64,000 bases of DNA from positions 1 through 64,000 of the forward strand of contig SHND01000022.1 in assembly GCA_004295045.1 (NCBI GenBank), in the 5' to 3' direction. Within the stretch, counting starts at the first letter, position 1. Each line of letters starts with the position of its first letter. Under the pieces are notes generated by a model. The model saw only the letters and a list, made by a program, of their open reading frames with translations. It was not told the DNA's origin and made no database searches. A program made the translations under genes and the position numbers. Positions 7,455 to 15,973 of the stretch are shown here, one piece after another. This stretch comes from Chloroflexota bacterium. GTDB taxonomy: Bacteria; Chloroflexota; Anaerolineae; UBA4142; SHND01.

Positions 7455-9781
7455 ATGGCATGTTTGTTGCACTCGTGCGGCGCGTCGGCGGATTGACTTT
7501 GTTCATCCTCCTTTTGCTTGCCATCGCGTTAGCGAGCATGGCATGGGCGTTGAGTCTCATCGTGCGCGGGCTTGACCTCGAACTCTTACTCACCATTGTA
7601 TTCATCGGTGCGGCGACGGGCTGGCTGCTCGCGCGTTCGCGCCTTCATTCTTTTGTCGCACTGCCATTAACCATCTTGCTCGCGTTCGGAATTGTATTTG
7701 TGCGCGTCGGGCAATTGGGCGACAGGTTCGTTGCGGTATTCGCGGCGCTGGGGCGCGTCATGTGGGATGCACAGTTCGCGGTTTTTTATACCGCTCCCTT
7801 GCTGGAAGCTGTCGAATCCTTACGCGTCGGAATTTTGACTCTCTTGCTGCGATTGCAAATTTGGCTGCGCGCGCTCGCAACCGGTCAAGCTTTGTACGAG
7901 CCGGTGGCATTGGCATTGCTTTGGTGTTTCGTGCTTTTTCTCGCTGCCGCATGGGCGGCGTGGCGGTTGCGGCGCGCGGAACGCGCGTTTGACGCGCTGC
8001 TGCCAATCATTTTGCTCCTCGCCATTGTGGCCGCGTACGCGGGACGCGACGCGTGGGCGATGTTTGTGGTGTTGGGCGTCTGGCTCGGCTTGATGGTCGT
8101 CGTGCCATACCGCGCGCGTGAGCGGCAATGGGAACGCGAAGCAGTTGGCTCCGCCGAAGGTTTGGGCTTTGATCTTGCGCTGATTGCCGCGCCCGCCATC
8201 GTCGGACTCTTGGTATTCGCGATCATCATCCCCGTTTTCTCGCCGCGCGCAATTGCGGATTGGGTTAACACGTGGGGGCAAGCGACACCGGCGACCTCGC
8301 AAATGATTTCAAATTCATTGGGCATCGAACCCGCGCCGGCGCGGCGTGAGGTCACTGCTTTGGATCGCGCGAGTTCGCCCGGCTTGCCGCGCAGCCATTT
8401 GTTGGGCGCGGCTCCCGAGCTGTTGCAAAAACCTGCGCTCACGATTCAAATCGCAGATGCGGCGAATGAAACGAACGCGCGCTATTGGCTCGGCACAACG
8501 TATGATGAATACACCGGACGCGGATGGTTCAGCAGCGGTTTCACACTGCAGGATTATCCCGCGAATGCAAGCGCGGCGAGCGCGCCCTCCTCTGCCGAGC
8601 AAGTGCTGCATCAAACCGTAAAGGTGGAGAATTTCGCGGGGTTGATTTATGCGGCGGGCAGGTTGAACCGCGTGGATCAAAATTTCCAAGTCGCGTGGCG
8701 TCAGCGCGGAGACATGTTTGGCGCGCAAGTGACTGCCAATCCGTATCGCGTGGAATCCTTTGTGCCATCCGTTGATGCCGCCGCGCTGCGCGCAGCAGGT
8801 GAAAATTATCCGGAGTGGATTCGTTCGCAATATCTCCAAGTGCCGAATAGTGTTCCGCCGCGCGTGTTGGCGCTGGCGCGCGATCTCACCGCCGCCGAAC
8901 CGACACCCTACGACCGTGCGCGCGCGATTGAAACGTACTTGCGCACGATTCCTTATTCGCTTGACGTACCGGAGCCGCCCCGAAACCATGATGTCGTTGA
9001 TTATTTTTTATTTGATTTGCGGCGCGGCTATTGTGATTATTATGCAACGGCAATGGCTGTCCTCGCGCGCGCGGCGGGTCTGCCTGCACGCATCGCCGTC
9101 GGTTACGCGGCAGGCGCGTACGATTCGACGACGCGCACGTACCATGTGGTCGAAGCGAACGCGCACTCGTGGACGCAGATTTATTTTCCTGAATACGGTT
9201 GGGTGGATTTTGAACCGACGAGTGGACAGGCGCCGCTTGCGCGCAAAGCGACAGCTGCGATGATGGAGCCGCCCAAGTTTTTTTCGAATAATGCAAATAC
9301 ATTGCCCGCGCTCGCGCAGCGGACGATTGAACAAAATTGGTTGGTCGTACCGGGGATCATTCTAACGCTTGGCTTGATCGGACTCGCGAGTTTGATCGGC
9401 GAATCGCTTTATCTGCGCTGCGTCTCACCCGCAAAACGTCTGACTATTTTGTATCAGCGCGTGCTTTGGAGTGCGCGTGGACTGGAATTGAACACGCTCC
9501 CAAGTTACACGCCACAGCAAGTCAACGCGCTATTTGATGAATTCGTCGCCGCGCAAAAAAATTCACGCCTGTGCGCGTGGGTCTGGCAGCCCATTCCATC
9601 TTTTCTACAGCTCGTTATCACGCAATACGTTCAGGCAACGTACGGCGCGCACGCGCTAACGGAAAAGGAAAATGCGGATGTGCTACGCGAATGGGAACGC
9701 GTGCGCGTGCGTCTCGCACTCGCATTGGGAATAAATTTTCTACGAACGCAAATCGAACGCCTTTTAAAGATTCGCAACTAG
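7451..9781 (+). CDS. Transglutaminase-like membrane protein (TgpA type)
   Basis: Starting at GTG 7451, this is 776 aa. GGAGA at 7438-7442 is a fitting ribosome-binding site and the start overlaps the previous stop. Several N-terminal membrane helices (residues about 5-250) are followed by an extracytoplasmic transglutaminase core with the triad Cys528 (GYCDYYA), His572 (NAHSWTQIYFPEYGWVDF) and Asp586. One more helix (VVPGIILTLGLIGLASLIG) and a C-terminal tail follow. The family cross-links or cleaves proteins outside the membrane; the substrate is unknown. The open frame extends upstream inside the DUF58 gene, but that part is antigenic noise in another frame. The 3' end overlaps the convergent amidase gene by 4 bp. 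Confidence 0.88.
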   Translation: MNGMFVALVRRVGGLTLFILLLLAIALASMAWALSLIVRGLDLELLLTIVFIGAATGWLLARSRLHSFVALPLTILLAFGIVFVRVGQLGDRFVAVFAALGRVMWDAQFAVFYTAPLLEAVESLRVGILTLLLRLQIWLRALATGQALYEPVALALLWCFVLFLAAAWAAWRLRRAERAFDALLPIILLLAIVAAYAGRDAWAMFVVLGVWLGLMVVVPYRARERQWEREAVGSAEGLGFDLALIAAPAIVGLLVFAIIIPVFSPRAIADWVNTWGQATPATSQMISNSLGIEPAPARREVTALDRASSPGLPRSHLLGAAPELLQKPALTIQIADAANETNARYWLGTTYDEYTGRGWFSSGFTLQDYPANASAASAPSSAEQVLHQTVKVENFAGLIYAAGRLNRVDQNFQVAWRQRGDMFGAQVTANPYRVESFVPSVDAAALRAAGENYPEWIRSQYLQVPNSVPPRVLALARDLTAAEPTPYDRARAIETYLRTIPYSLDVPEPPRNHDVVDYFLFDLRRGYCDYYATAMAVLARAAGLPARIAVGYAAGAYDSTTRTYHVVEANAHSWTQIYFPEYGWVDFEPTSGQAPLARKATAAMMEPPKFFSNNANTLPALAQRTIEQNWLVVPGIILTLGLIGLASLIGESLYLRCVSPAKRLTILYQRVLWSARGLELNTLPSYTPQQVNALFDEFVAAQKNSRLCAWVWQPIPSFLQLVITQYVQATYGAHALTEKENADVLREWERVRVRLALALGINFLRTQIERLLKIRN

Positions 9782-11289
9782 ATCTCTCGCGTCTCATCTG
9801 CGCGCGCCAAAAAACTTGGCGGCTTGCGCGCCATTGTCGCTTGCTCGAATGCGTAGGCGAACTTGATGAGCGTTGCTTCGCTCCACGCTTTGCCAAAAAA
9901 GGAAAGACCAACGGGCAACCCAAAAATGTAGCCCGCAGGCACGGTGATGTGCGGATACCCCGCGACGGCGGCAGGCGCCGTGCTTTCCACGCCCCAATTT
10001 TCGGAATCGCCGTTCACCAAATCAATCAACCACGCGGGACCGCCCGAAGGCACGACAAGCGCATCGAGGTGATGTTTTCGCATTACCGCGTCAATTCCTT
10101 CTTTACGCGTGAGCCGATGATTTTTTGCCAGCGCGGTGCGATATGCTTGGCTCGACAGGGAACCTTTGGCTTGGGCAAGCGTCATGTGTTCTTGCCCAAA
10201 GTACGGCATCACGCGCGCTTGATTTTCATCGTTGAATGCGATCACATCTTGCATCGAGTGAACCCGAACGTTCGGCGCGAGCGTCTTGAGATATTTGTTC
10301 AAGTCCGCTTTGAATTCCAAGTGCAGGACATCACCTTCCGTTTTTCCAAATTTATCAAAGTTCGGAACATTCGCCGGATCAATCACCACCGCGCCCAGTT
10401 GTCTCAAAATATCGAGGCACGTTTCAAAGATTTTCAAAATGCGCGTATTGTCGCCAGCCATGTTGCGCGCAACGCCAATGCGCGCGCCTTTCAAACCATT
10501 CGGGTCGAGAAACGCCGTGTAATCTTGCAGCGAATGTTTTTTGCTTGCACGCGTCACGGGATCGCGCGCGTCCACTCCCGTCATTGCGCCGAGTAAAATC
10601 GCCGCGTCGGCAACGCTGCGCGTCATCGGACCCGGCGTATCTTGGCTGTGCGCGATGGGAATGATGCCGCTGCGGCTCAAGAGTCCAAGTGTTGGTTTGA
10701 TGCCCACGATGCCATTCGTTTGCGCCGGACAAATGATCGAGCCGTCGGTCTCGGTGCCAATTGCCCCCGCGCAAAAATTGGCTGCCACCGCCGCGCCGGA
10801 ACCGGAGGACGAACCGCACGCGGTGCGGTCGAGCGCGTACGGATTGCGCGTCAAGCCGCCGCGACTCGACCAGCCGCTGATGGAACGCTTGCCGCGAAAA
10901 TTTGCCCATTCGCTCAAATTCGTTTTGCCGAGAATCACCGCGCCCGCCGCGCGCAATCGCTCAACGATGAAGGCATCGCGCGGCGCAATCGAACCCTCCA
11001 ACGCGAGCGAGCCCGCTGTCGTCATCATGCGGTCATGCGTATCAATATTATCTTTGAGCAGAATCGGAATGCCGTGAAGCGCGCTGCGCGTTTTTCCCGC
11101 TTGGTGTTCCGCGTCCAAAGCGTCGGCGAGCGCGAGGGCGTCAGGATTCGTCTCGATGACTGAATTGACGCGCGGTCCATTTTGGTCAAGCGTTTCGATA
11201 CGTTCCAGATATTGTTCAGTGATGTGGTGGGCGGTCATTTCGCCCGACTGCATCGCGCGGTGTAATTCGAGAATGGTCATTTCTTGCAT
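9778..11289 (-). CDS. Amidase signature enzyme
   Basis: This 503-aa hydrolase has the complete amidase signature: LLKDNIDT (catalytic Lys), RTACGSSSGSGAAVAAN (cis-Ser region) and GTETDGSIICPA (nucleophilic Ser), then VGIKPTLGLLSR and DTPGPMTRSVADAA. Enzymes of this type hydrolyse carboxamides, including GatA-like and fatty-acid or peptide amidases. The alpha-helical N-terminal extension (MTILELHRAMQSGEMTAHHI) is typical of stand-alone amidases. There is no GatB or GatC nearby, so a role in tRNA amidation is unlikely. An alternative start is the ATG at 11280. Confidence 0.9.
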   Translation of the reverse strand: MQEMTILELHRAMQSGEMTAHHITEQYLERIETLDQNGPRVNSVIETNPDALALADALDAEHQAGKTRSALHGIPILLKDNIDTHDRMMTTAGSLALEGSIAPRDAFIVERLRAAGAVILGKTNLSEWANFRGKRSISGWSSRGGLTRNPYALDRTACGSSSGSGAAVAANFCAGAIGTETDGSIICPAQTNGIVGIKPTLGLLSRSGIIPIAHSQDTPGPMTRSVADAAILLGAMTGVDARDPVTRASKKHSLQDYTAFLDPNGLKGARIGVARNMAGDNTRILKIFETCLDILRQLGAVVIDPANVPNFDKFGKTEGDVLHLEFKADLNKYLKTLAPNVRVHSMQDVIAFNDENQARVMPYFGQEHMTLAQAKGSLSSQAYRTALAKNHRLTRKEGIDAVMRKHHLDALVVPSGGPAWLIDLVNGDSENWGVESTAPAAVAGYPHITVPAGYIFGLPVGLSFFGKAWSEATLIKFAYAFEQATMARKPPSFLARADETREI

Positions 11290-11314
11290 GGCTGATCCAA
11301 TCCGCCGGGATTCC

Positions 11315-12040
11315 TCATTTTTTCTCGACTGGGACCGAACTAATTACTTTTCCTGCTTGCTCACCGCGTAAACTCAAAATCAGAATATAAACGCTGATGA
11401 CAAATACCCATGCGGGAAAAACGAGAATCAACCACACGGAAAGATTGATACTGACTAGCATTAACAGCGCCAAAGCATACGTCAAAAATACAAACAAGCG
11501 CGGCATCACCCGGGTACGAATCCAGATGGTACCGAGCGAGATCATGAATACGCCCGCCATTCGAACCGCGTAGATGTTGGTGATCGTGTACATCACTGCG
11601 CGCCCAAAGGCGAGAACGTCAGCACCCATCGCCCCGGTTGCGGCAAGGTTATAACTGAGAATTATGCCGCCTGCAATCGCCGCCGAGGCAAAGATCATGG
11701 CGAGAAACAACAGTCCACTTCCAAAGAATACGGTTGAAAAGAATTGGTCTTCGAATTCGCCGAGGCGGTCGCGCACAACACCGATGAACCATAAAAATGC
11801 AATCCCGGCAAAAGGCACGAGCGTAAGCGCCAGCGAAACCAAATTGGCAGTGCCGCGCAATGATTCTGCGGTAGCTGTGCCCGATAGTTCCTCGGGTATG
11901 GACACTCGTATAAGTACGATGCTCGCCGTTAATAGTACAGCAAAGATAATCCCCGCGATGGCGGCGGCGCGCGGCGTCCTCAGTCTTTGACGCGTTAGGG
12001 GAATACGCTGATCTGCGGAATCTGCAATCGGTCTGGACAT
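11315..12040 (-). CDS. Integral membrane protein, family not recognised
   Basis: The 241-aa protein has about seven hydrophobic segments: residues 26-47, 69-90, 105-130, 145-170, 170-190 and two near the C-terminus (LFVFLTYALALLMLVSINL, VWLILVFPAWVFVISVYILI). A charged motif RDRLGEFEDQFFSTVFFG lies between helices 2 and 3. No catalytic motif is visible. It lies 45 bp downstream of the SulP gene on the same strand and probably is co-transcribed. Confidence 0.7.
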   Translation of the reverse strand: MSRPIADSADQRIPLTRQRLRTPRAAAIAGIIFAVLLTASIVLIRVSIPEELSGTATAESLRGTANLVSLALTLVPFAGIAFLWFIGVVRDRLGEFEDQFFSTVFFGSGLLFLAMIFASAAIAGGIILSYNLAATGAMGADVLAFGRAVMYTITNIYAVRMAGVFMISLGTIWIRTRVMPRLFVFLTYALALLMLVSINLSVWLILVFPAWVFVISVYILILSLRGEQAGKVISSVPVEKK

Positions 12041-12085
12041 TTTGCCTCCTCATCCTCTGAACTGCAACACGCGCAGGCGCGGCGG

Positions 12086-13906
12086 TCATTGTGTGTTCGG
12101 CGGGGCTTGCTTGGAGAGAGTCACCGTGTTTGCTTCAGGGGCTGCGTCCGCGCTTGGCGGATAACGTTCGCTAAAATCTTTCACCGCCGCATCAACGGAT
12201 AAAAAGACACGCTCCTCGCCAATTGCTTCCATCACGCCATTGCGGCGCAGGCGATCGCGCACGGCGCCGCGCACTTGGCAAAAAAGCACCTCGATGTTTT
12301 CGTCGCGAAAATCTTTTACCAGATCGCGAAGCATGTCCGCGCTCACAATGTCGAGGTCTCCACTCGCGGCGAGGTCAATGAGAATGGCAATCGGACGCGG
12401 CTCGCTTTTGTTCACTCGCTCGCGAATCTGTTTGTCCGCCACGTTCGCATTGAAATAAAACATCGGCGCGTCCATGCGGAAAATGATCAATCGGGGGATC
12501 GTTTCATTTTCAGGATGGCGTCCAATATCACCGTACGCCCCGCGCATGCCCGGCACTTTGCCAAGAATTGCGATGTAGGGACGACTCGCGCGATAGATCA
12601 CCATGACGAGCGCGAGCAGGACAGCAATGATCAAGCCGGTCAACACATCCGATGTGATCACGCCAATGAGCGCCGTCACAGCAACCGCAAAATCAGTCCG
12701 CTTGCCGTTCCAGTAGCGGCGAAACTCGCTGATATCCAACAATCCAAGAACCGAGACGATCACGAGTACGCCCAACACCGCATTCGGCAAATTTGTAAAG
12801 AACGGGGCAAGCAAGAGCACGGTGAGCAAGAGCATCCCTGATGTTACAAGGGATGAGAGCTGCGTTTTCGCTCCGGCGTTTTCCGCAGTCGCGGTTGTAG
12901 ATAAACTTGCGTCAACCGCAAAGCCCTGACTAATGCTTGTTGCGAGGTTCGACGCTCCCAGCGCAAGCAATTCTTGGTCAGCGTCAAGATGATATTTGTA
13001 TTTCGCCGCATACGCGCGGGCAGTTCCAAGCGATTCGCCGACTGCGAGAAAAACCATCCCCGCCCCACCGGCAATGAGAAAAGTTATATCTGATAGACTG
13101 GCTTGTGGCAGTCCAAACTGCGGCAGACCTGTTGGTATCGGACCGACGATAGACACGCCCTTTTCCGACAGGTTAAGGTAGGTGGTGACCAGAATGGATA
13201 CCACTAACAACACCAGCCCCGCCGGAATCTTGGGCACCCAACGTCGCAATGCAAACACAAGCGCAAAAGAAGCGATGCTGATCGCGAGAGTATAAGGATT
13301 CGTCTCATCCAAATTCATGATGAGTAAAGTTGCTTGCTGGAAAAAATTGCCGCTGCCGCCGGGAACGCCATACAGTTTTGGCGCTTGCCCAATCATAATG
13401 ACCAAAGCGAGCCCAAAGACGAATCCGGTTACGATGGGCTTGGACAAGAAATCGGCAATGAATCCCAATCGAATGGCGCCCGCGAGGAGGAGCATCACGC
13501 CAATGACGAGAGCGAGCATCGCGGACAATTCCGCGTAGGTTGCAGCATCGCCAGCCGCAAGCGGCGCAACCACAGCCGCAGACATGACCGCCATTGTCGA
13601 ACTCGCGGTCACTTTTAAATGGCGACTCGTTCCAAAAATGGCATACGCCAAGAGCGCCATCATCGCCGTATAAAGTCCCGCTTGAGCCGGCACACCTGCC
13701 AAGCTCGCGTAGGCGAGCGCGGTCGGCACCGAAGTACCCCACACGGTGAGACCGCCAATCAAATCAACGGGCAGACTGCCGCGCTCGTACTTGGGCAGCC
13801 AAGCCACAATTGGAATATAGCGGGGGATGGCGGTCTTGGCGCGTAACAGGGAAGCGCGTCCCATTGCTTGAGGGTCAGCGCGCCATTTCTGAAATGTATC
13901 TTTCAT
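12086..13906 (-). CDS. SulP family anion transporter with STAS domain
   Basis: This 606-aa transporter has the SulP core: YIPIVAWLPKYERGSLPVDLIGGLTVW, GTSVPTALAYASLAGVPAQAGLYTA and YAIFGTSRHL. It has about 12 membrane segments and a C-terminal STAS domain (residues about 450-580, IIFRMDAPMFYFNANVADKQIRERV then IDLAASGDLDIVSADML). SulP proteins carry sulfate, bicarbonate or other anions, often with Na+ or H+. The substrate cannot be assigned. The start has no clear Shine-Dalgarno, and a -10 element (13918-13923) lies only 11 bp upstream, so the transcript may be nearly leaderless. The minisatellite at 13944-14137 lies just upstream. Confidence 0.9.
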   Translation of the reverse strand: MKDTFQKWRADPQAMGRASLLRAKTAIPRYIPIVAWLPKYERGSLPVDLIGGLTVWGTSVPTALAYASLAGVPAQAGLYTAMMALLAYAIFGTSRHLKVTASSTMAVMSAAVVAPLAAGDAATYAELSAMLALVIGVMLLLAGAIRLGFIADFLSKPIVTGFVFGLALVIMIGQAPKLYGVPGGSGNFFQQATLLIMNLDETNPYTLAISIASFALVFALRRWVPKIPAGLVLLVVSILVTTYLNLSEKGVSIVGPIPTGLPQFGLPQASLSDITFLIAGGAGMVFLAVGESLGTARAYAAKYKYHLDADQELLALGASNLATSISQGFAVDASLSTTATAENAGAKTQLSSLVTSGMLLLTVLLLAPFFTNLPNAVLGVLVIVSVLGLLDISEFRRYWNGKRTDFAVAVTALIGVITSDVLTGLIIAVLLALVMVIYRASRPYIAILGKVPGMRGAYGDIGRHPENETIPRLIIFRMDAPMFYFNANVADKQIRERVNKSEPRPIAILIDLAASGDLDIVSADMLRDLVKDFRDENIEVLFCQVRGAVRDRLRRNGVMEAIGEERVFLSVDAAVKDFSERYPPSADAAPEANTVTLSKQAPPNTQ

Positions 13907-13917
13907 CCGCGCGAGTT

Positions 13918-13926
13918 ATTTTATCA
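13918..13926 (-). promoter_or_regulatory. Extended -10 element of the SulP gene
   Basis: On the minus strand TGATAAAAT resembles an extended -10 (TGnTATAAT). It ends 11 bp before the ATG, so the mRNA would have a leader of only a few bases. Confidence 0.4.
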
Positions 13927-13943
13927 CGTAGAATACGCCGAAT

Positions 13944-14137
13944 GCTTGCGAAAAAAATTGCTTGCGAAAAGATTGCTTGCGGAAAATCTGCTTGCGAAAA
14001 GATTGCTTGCGAAAAAATTGCTTGCGAAAAAATTGCTTGCGGAAAATCTGCTTGCGAAAAGATTACTTGCGAAAAGATTGCTTGCAAAAAGATTGCTTGG
14101 GAAAATTGCTTGCGAAGAATTTGCTTGCGAAAAGAAA
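13944..14137. repeat. 15-bp tandem repeat (minisatellite), 13 units
   Basis: Units have the consensus GCTTGCGAAAAGATT. Eleven are 15 bp; the first is 16 and one near the end is 13. The variant GCTTGCGGAAAATCT recurs exactly 60 bp apart (13975 and 14035), showing a higher-order duplication. All + frames stay open through the array (KIACE, LLAKR and CLRKD repeats), as does one - frame (AIFSQ repeats), but no frame has a plausible gene start. It lies between the SulP promoter and the SHOCT gene terminator. Confidence 0.9.
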
Positions 14138-14174
14138 TGCGGTCTGTGACAACGAGAGCTGTCCAGACCGCATT
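14136..14174 (-). terminator. Terminator of the SHOCT gene
   Basis: AATGCGGTCTG (14136-14146) pairs with CAGACCGCATT (14164-14174), an 11-bp perfect stem extended by GAC/GTC. On the minus strand it is followed by TCTTTT, fitting a terminator for the gene at 14197-14589. Confidence 0.7.
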
Positions 14175-14196
14175 GTAAAGTTGAATGCGATTGTGC

Positions 14197-14589
14197 CTAA
14201 CCGCCAGCCAACAGTTTCGCTTTGGCTTGCGCGAACTCTTCGTCGGTCAAGACCCCCGCGTTATGCATTTGCGAGAGCTGCATCAGTTGGCTGTTGAGAT
14301 CAGTCCCACCTGCCGCCGGCGCAGCCGGCGCGGGCGCGGCTTGCTGCGCTGCTGCCTGTTGTGCTTGCATCTGCTGAATCTGCTGCTGCTGCATTGCATT
14401 CTGCTGTTCCAACTGTTCCATCTGCGCTTGCTGTTGTGAATCATCGTATTGTGCTTGCTGTTGGGCATCTTGCGCCGCATATTTTTGGTCTTGATGGTGA
14501 CGAATCGCGCCCGCCGTTCCGGCAACGACTGCCGTGCCTGCGGCGAGGCGGACGGCGCTCCGTGCCACAGCGCGTCTGCGCATAATCAT
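14197..14589 (-). CDS. SHOCT domain protein with Gln/Ala-rich coiled coil
   Basis: The 130-aa protein starts with an Arg-rich segment and a short hydrophobic stretch (RLAAGTAVVAGTAGA). Residues about 32-90 are a Gln-rich low-complexity coiled coil (QQQAQMEQLEQQNAMQQQQI). It ends with a SHOCT domain (LNSQLMQLSQMHNAGVLTDEEFAQAKAKLLAG). SHOCT is a short oligomerisation-type domain found at the ends of many bacterial proteins; no enzymatic role is known. It sits with DUF6325 and DUF1269 genes on the same strand, suggesting a membrane or stress-related task. Confidence 0.85.
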   Translation of the reverse strand: MIMRRRAVARSAVRLAAGTAVVAGTAGAIRHHQDQKYAAQDAQQQAQYDDSQQQAQMEQLEQQNAMQQQQIQQMQAQQAAAQQAAPAPAAPAAGGTDLNSQLMQLSQMHNAGVLTDEEFAQAKAKLLAGG

Positions 14590-14664
14590 AATATCCTCTC
14601 CTTAAAGTTCCTTCCGAGACTCACGCAGACGACGTGAGGACGAAAGAAAATGTGAACGAAAGAA

Positions 14665-15093
14665 TTAGGTAATCTTTTCGATGATCGCCATATTTTCTTC
14701 AACGACTTCGGGCATCAGCAACCGATTTAACACGACTTTGCCTTTGGCGTTCGTAATCGCCTGTGCCAGCTTGGTCGCCCAAAGTTGCTCCAGCACTAAT
14801 ATCCCGGCTGCGCTGTCGTTGTCGAGCAGCGTACCGATATCCTGAATATCGGTGTTTGAGATCAACCCGCTGACTTCGGCATTGAGCGGATCAAAGATCG
14901 CGACGACGGTGGGCGCGAGTTGATTTACTTCCTGGGCAGTCACCTTGCCTTCATTGTCTTTGATGACCGCAACGGCGTCAACAATTCGGACCGTGCCTGC
15001 CTTGACAAGGTCATACAACGCAGCGAGGATCTCACCCTTAAAGTTGCGCCCGGTGAATTGGATGACGAGAACTGAAGTTGGACCCATTGCCAT
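14665..15093 (-). CDS. DUF6325 family protein
   Basis: This 142-aa protein begins MAMGPTSVLVIQFTGRNFKG and continues with LYDLVKAGTVRIVDAVAVIKDNEGKV. That is the usual pattern of DUF6325, which is related to the DUF1269 proteins encoded beside it. A GGGGAGG Shine-Dalgarno precedes the ATG. The middle (LISNTDIQDIGTLLDNDSAAGILVLEQLWATKL) matches the family core. The function is unknown; the family often occurs with osmotic or general stress genes. Confidence 0.8.
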   Translation of the reverse strand: MAMGPTSVLVIQFTGRNFKGEILAALYDLVKAGTVRIVDAVAVIKDNEGKVTAQEVNQLAPTVVAIFDPLNAEVSGLISNTDIQDIGTLLDNDSAAGILVLEQLWATKLAQAITNAKGKVVLNRLLMPEVVEENMAIIEKIT

Positions 15094-15160
15094 AATTTGC
15101 CTCCCCTATGATGTGAATTCGAACAGTACTTGCAAATTTCTTTTTGATGCGGGGACGTTG

Positions 15161-15219
15161 GGGCAAAGCATTCACAGCGCGGTTTGCGTACTTTCGGACC
15201 GTTAGCGAATGCTTTGCCC
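15161..15219. repeat. 13-bp perfect inverted repeat with 33-nt loop
   Basis: GGGCAAAGCATTC (15161-15173) pairs with GAATGCTTTGCCC (15207-15219). It lies just downstream of the DUF1269 gene at 15226 and upstream of the DUF6325 gene. No T-run follows on either strand, so it is not a standard terminator; an RNA-processing or operator role is possible. Confidence 0.5.
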
Positions 15220-15225
15220 TTGCTC

Positions 15226-15756
15226 TTAGCTCGCGGCTGCGGGCGTTTCGGCAGCGGGAGCAGCGGGTTCGTCTTCGGCGAACGCTGCGCGCAATTTGTC
15301 TTCTTGTTCCTTGGAAAGGTTGGTTTGAATGATTTCAAACTTTTGACCTTTGACCGCCGGAGCGATCTTGTCCACCACCGCGCCGCTGGTGAGCAGGAAC
15401 AAAGCGGATGTGCCGGGTGTCACTTTATCTTTGACCGAATCAATAAATTTGTCGTCAATCCCATAATCGGAAAAGTGTCCCGCGAGCGCGCCCATCGCCG
15501 CGCCGATGGCGAGTCCCAAGAACGGAATAAAAAACAACAAGCCGAACAGCAAGCCCCAGAACGCGCCGCCGAGCGCGCCCGCGCCTGCCATGCTGTGCAG
15601 CTGCTGTGTCTTGGGTTTCTTTTGTCCTTGGGGCCAAGTGACGATGGCGGCATCTTGGATTGTAACGAGCTGCTGTTTTTGTAACGACTCGAGCGTGGAC
15701 AGCATTTGCTGTGCGCCTTCGGGCGTATCAAACTTGAGAACACTTAGTGTTGCCAT
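15226..15756 (-). CDS. DUF1269 family protein
   Basis: The 176-aa protein has an N-terminal ferredoxin-like half (MATLSVLKFDTPEGAQQMLSTLESL, then IQDAAIVTW), a Gly/Ala-rich hydrophobic middle (GAGALGGAFWGLLFGLLFFIPFLGLAIGAAMGALAG) and a second alpha/beta half (VTPGTSALFLLT). This is the DUF1269 layout. The C-terminus is an Ala/Pro-rich tail. AAGGAG precedes the start. It lies divergent from the MalT-like regulator and has a copy of the GTACTC motif about 120 bp upstream on its own strand. The biochemical role is unknown. Confidence 0.85.
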   Translation of the reverse strand: MATLSVLKFDTPEGAQQMLSTLESLQKQQLVTIQDAAIVTWPQGQKKPKTQQLHSMAGAGALGGAFWGLLFGLLFFIPFLGLAIGAAMGALAGHFSDYGIDDKFIDSVKDKVTPGTSALFLLTSGAVVDKIAPAVKGQKFEIIQTNLSKEQEDKLRAAFAEDEPAAPAAETPAAAS

Positions 15757-15838
15757 TTATCTTGCAATCTCCTTGTGAAAGATAAGTTGCTCAACCGGAG
15801 CAACATTTTTCTCGCGCAACATGCAACGCGGTGCAAGC

Positions 15839-15844
15839 ATTATA
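15839..15844 (-). promoter_or_regulatory. -10 element of the DUF1269 gene
   Basis: TATAAT on the minus strand, within ACTATATAATG. No good -35 hexamer is present at 16-18 bp, as expected for an activator-dependent promoter. The GTACTC motif lies 51 bp upstream of it. Confidence 0.45.
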
Positions 15845-15876
15845 TAGTACATACAAGTAAACGAGAATTCGCGCGC

Positions 15877-15913
15877 GATTTCATCCCCCAAGATGGAGTA
15901 CTTTTAGAGTATT
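15877..15913 (-). promoter_or_regulatory. GTACTC/GGGGGATG motif, copy A
   Basis: On the minus strand: TACTCTAAAAGTACTC followed by CATCTTGGGGGATG and AAATC. It matches copy B at 30 of 37 positions without gaps. It lies between the divergent DUF1269 gene and the MalT-like regulator gene, 21 bp from the regulator's -35, so it could serve both. Confidence 0.6.
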
Positions 15914-15934
15914 AACGCACACTCGCATTTGAGA

Positions 15935-15963
15935 TTGTTACGCAAAAACTTGTAGAGTATAAT
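15935..15963 (+). promoter_or_regulatory. Promoter of the MalT-like regulator
   Basis: TTGTTA (15935-15940), a 17-bp spacer and TATAAT (15958-15963). The predicted transcript start near 15970 is only about 4 nt before ATG 15974, and no Shine-Dalgarno is visible, so the mRNA is probably leaderless or nearly so. Confidence 0.6.
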
Positions 15964-15973
15964 CTTGAAGCTT

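Noticed and set aside
9571-10596. Plus-strand open frame of 341 codons opposite the amidase gene
   Set aside because: The amidase signature on the minus strand is complete; the plus translation has no domain and spans a convergent gene end.
13944-14137. CRISPR array
   Set aside because: Units are 15 bp and directly joined, without spacers; no cas genes are present.
13810-14297. Repeat-encoded peptides (KIACE, LLAKR, CLRKD and AIFSQ repeats) as possible genes
   Set aside because: All three + frames and one - frame are open only because the DNA repeats with a period divisible by three. There is no Shine-Dalgarno, and the flanks overlap the SulP gene or terminator.
15094-15160. Another GTACTC motif before the DUF6325 gene (CAAGTACTG on the minus strand)
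   Set aside because: Only one half-site matches and the spacing to a second one is wrong.
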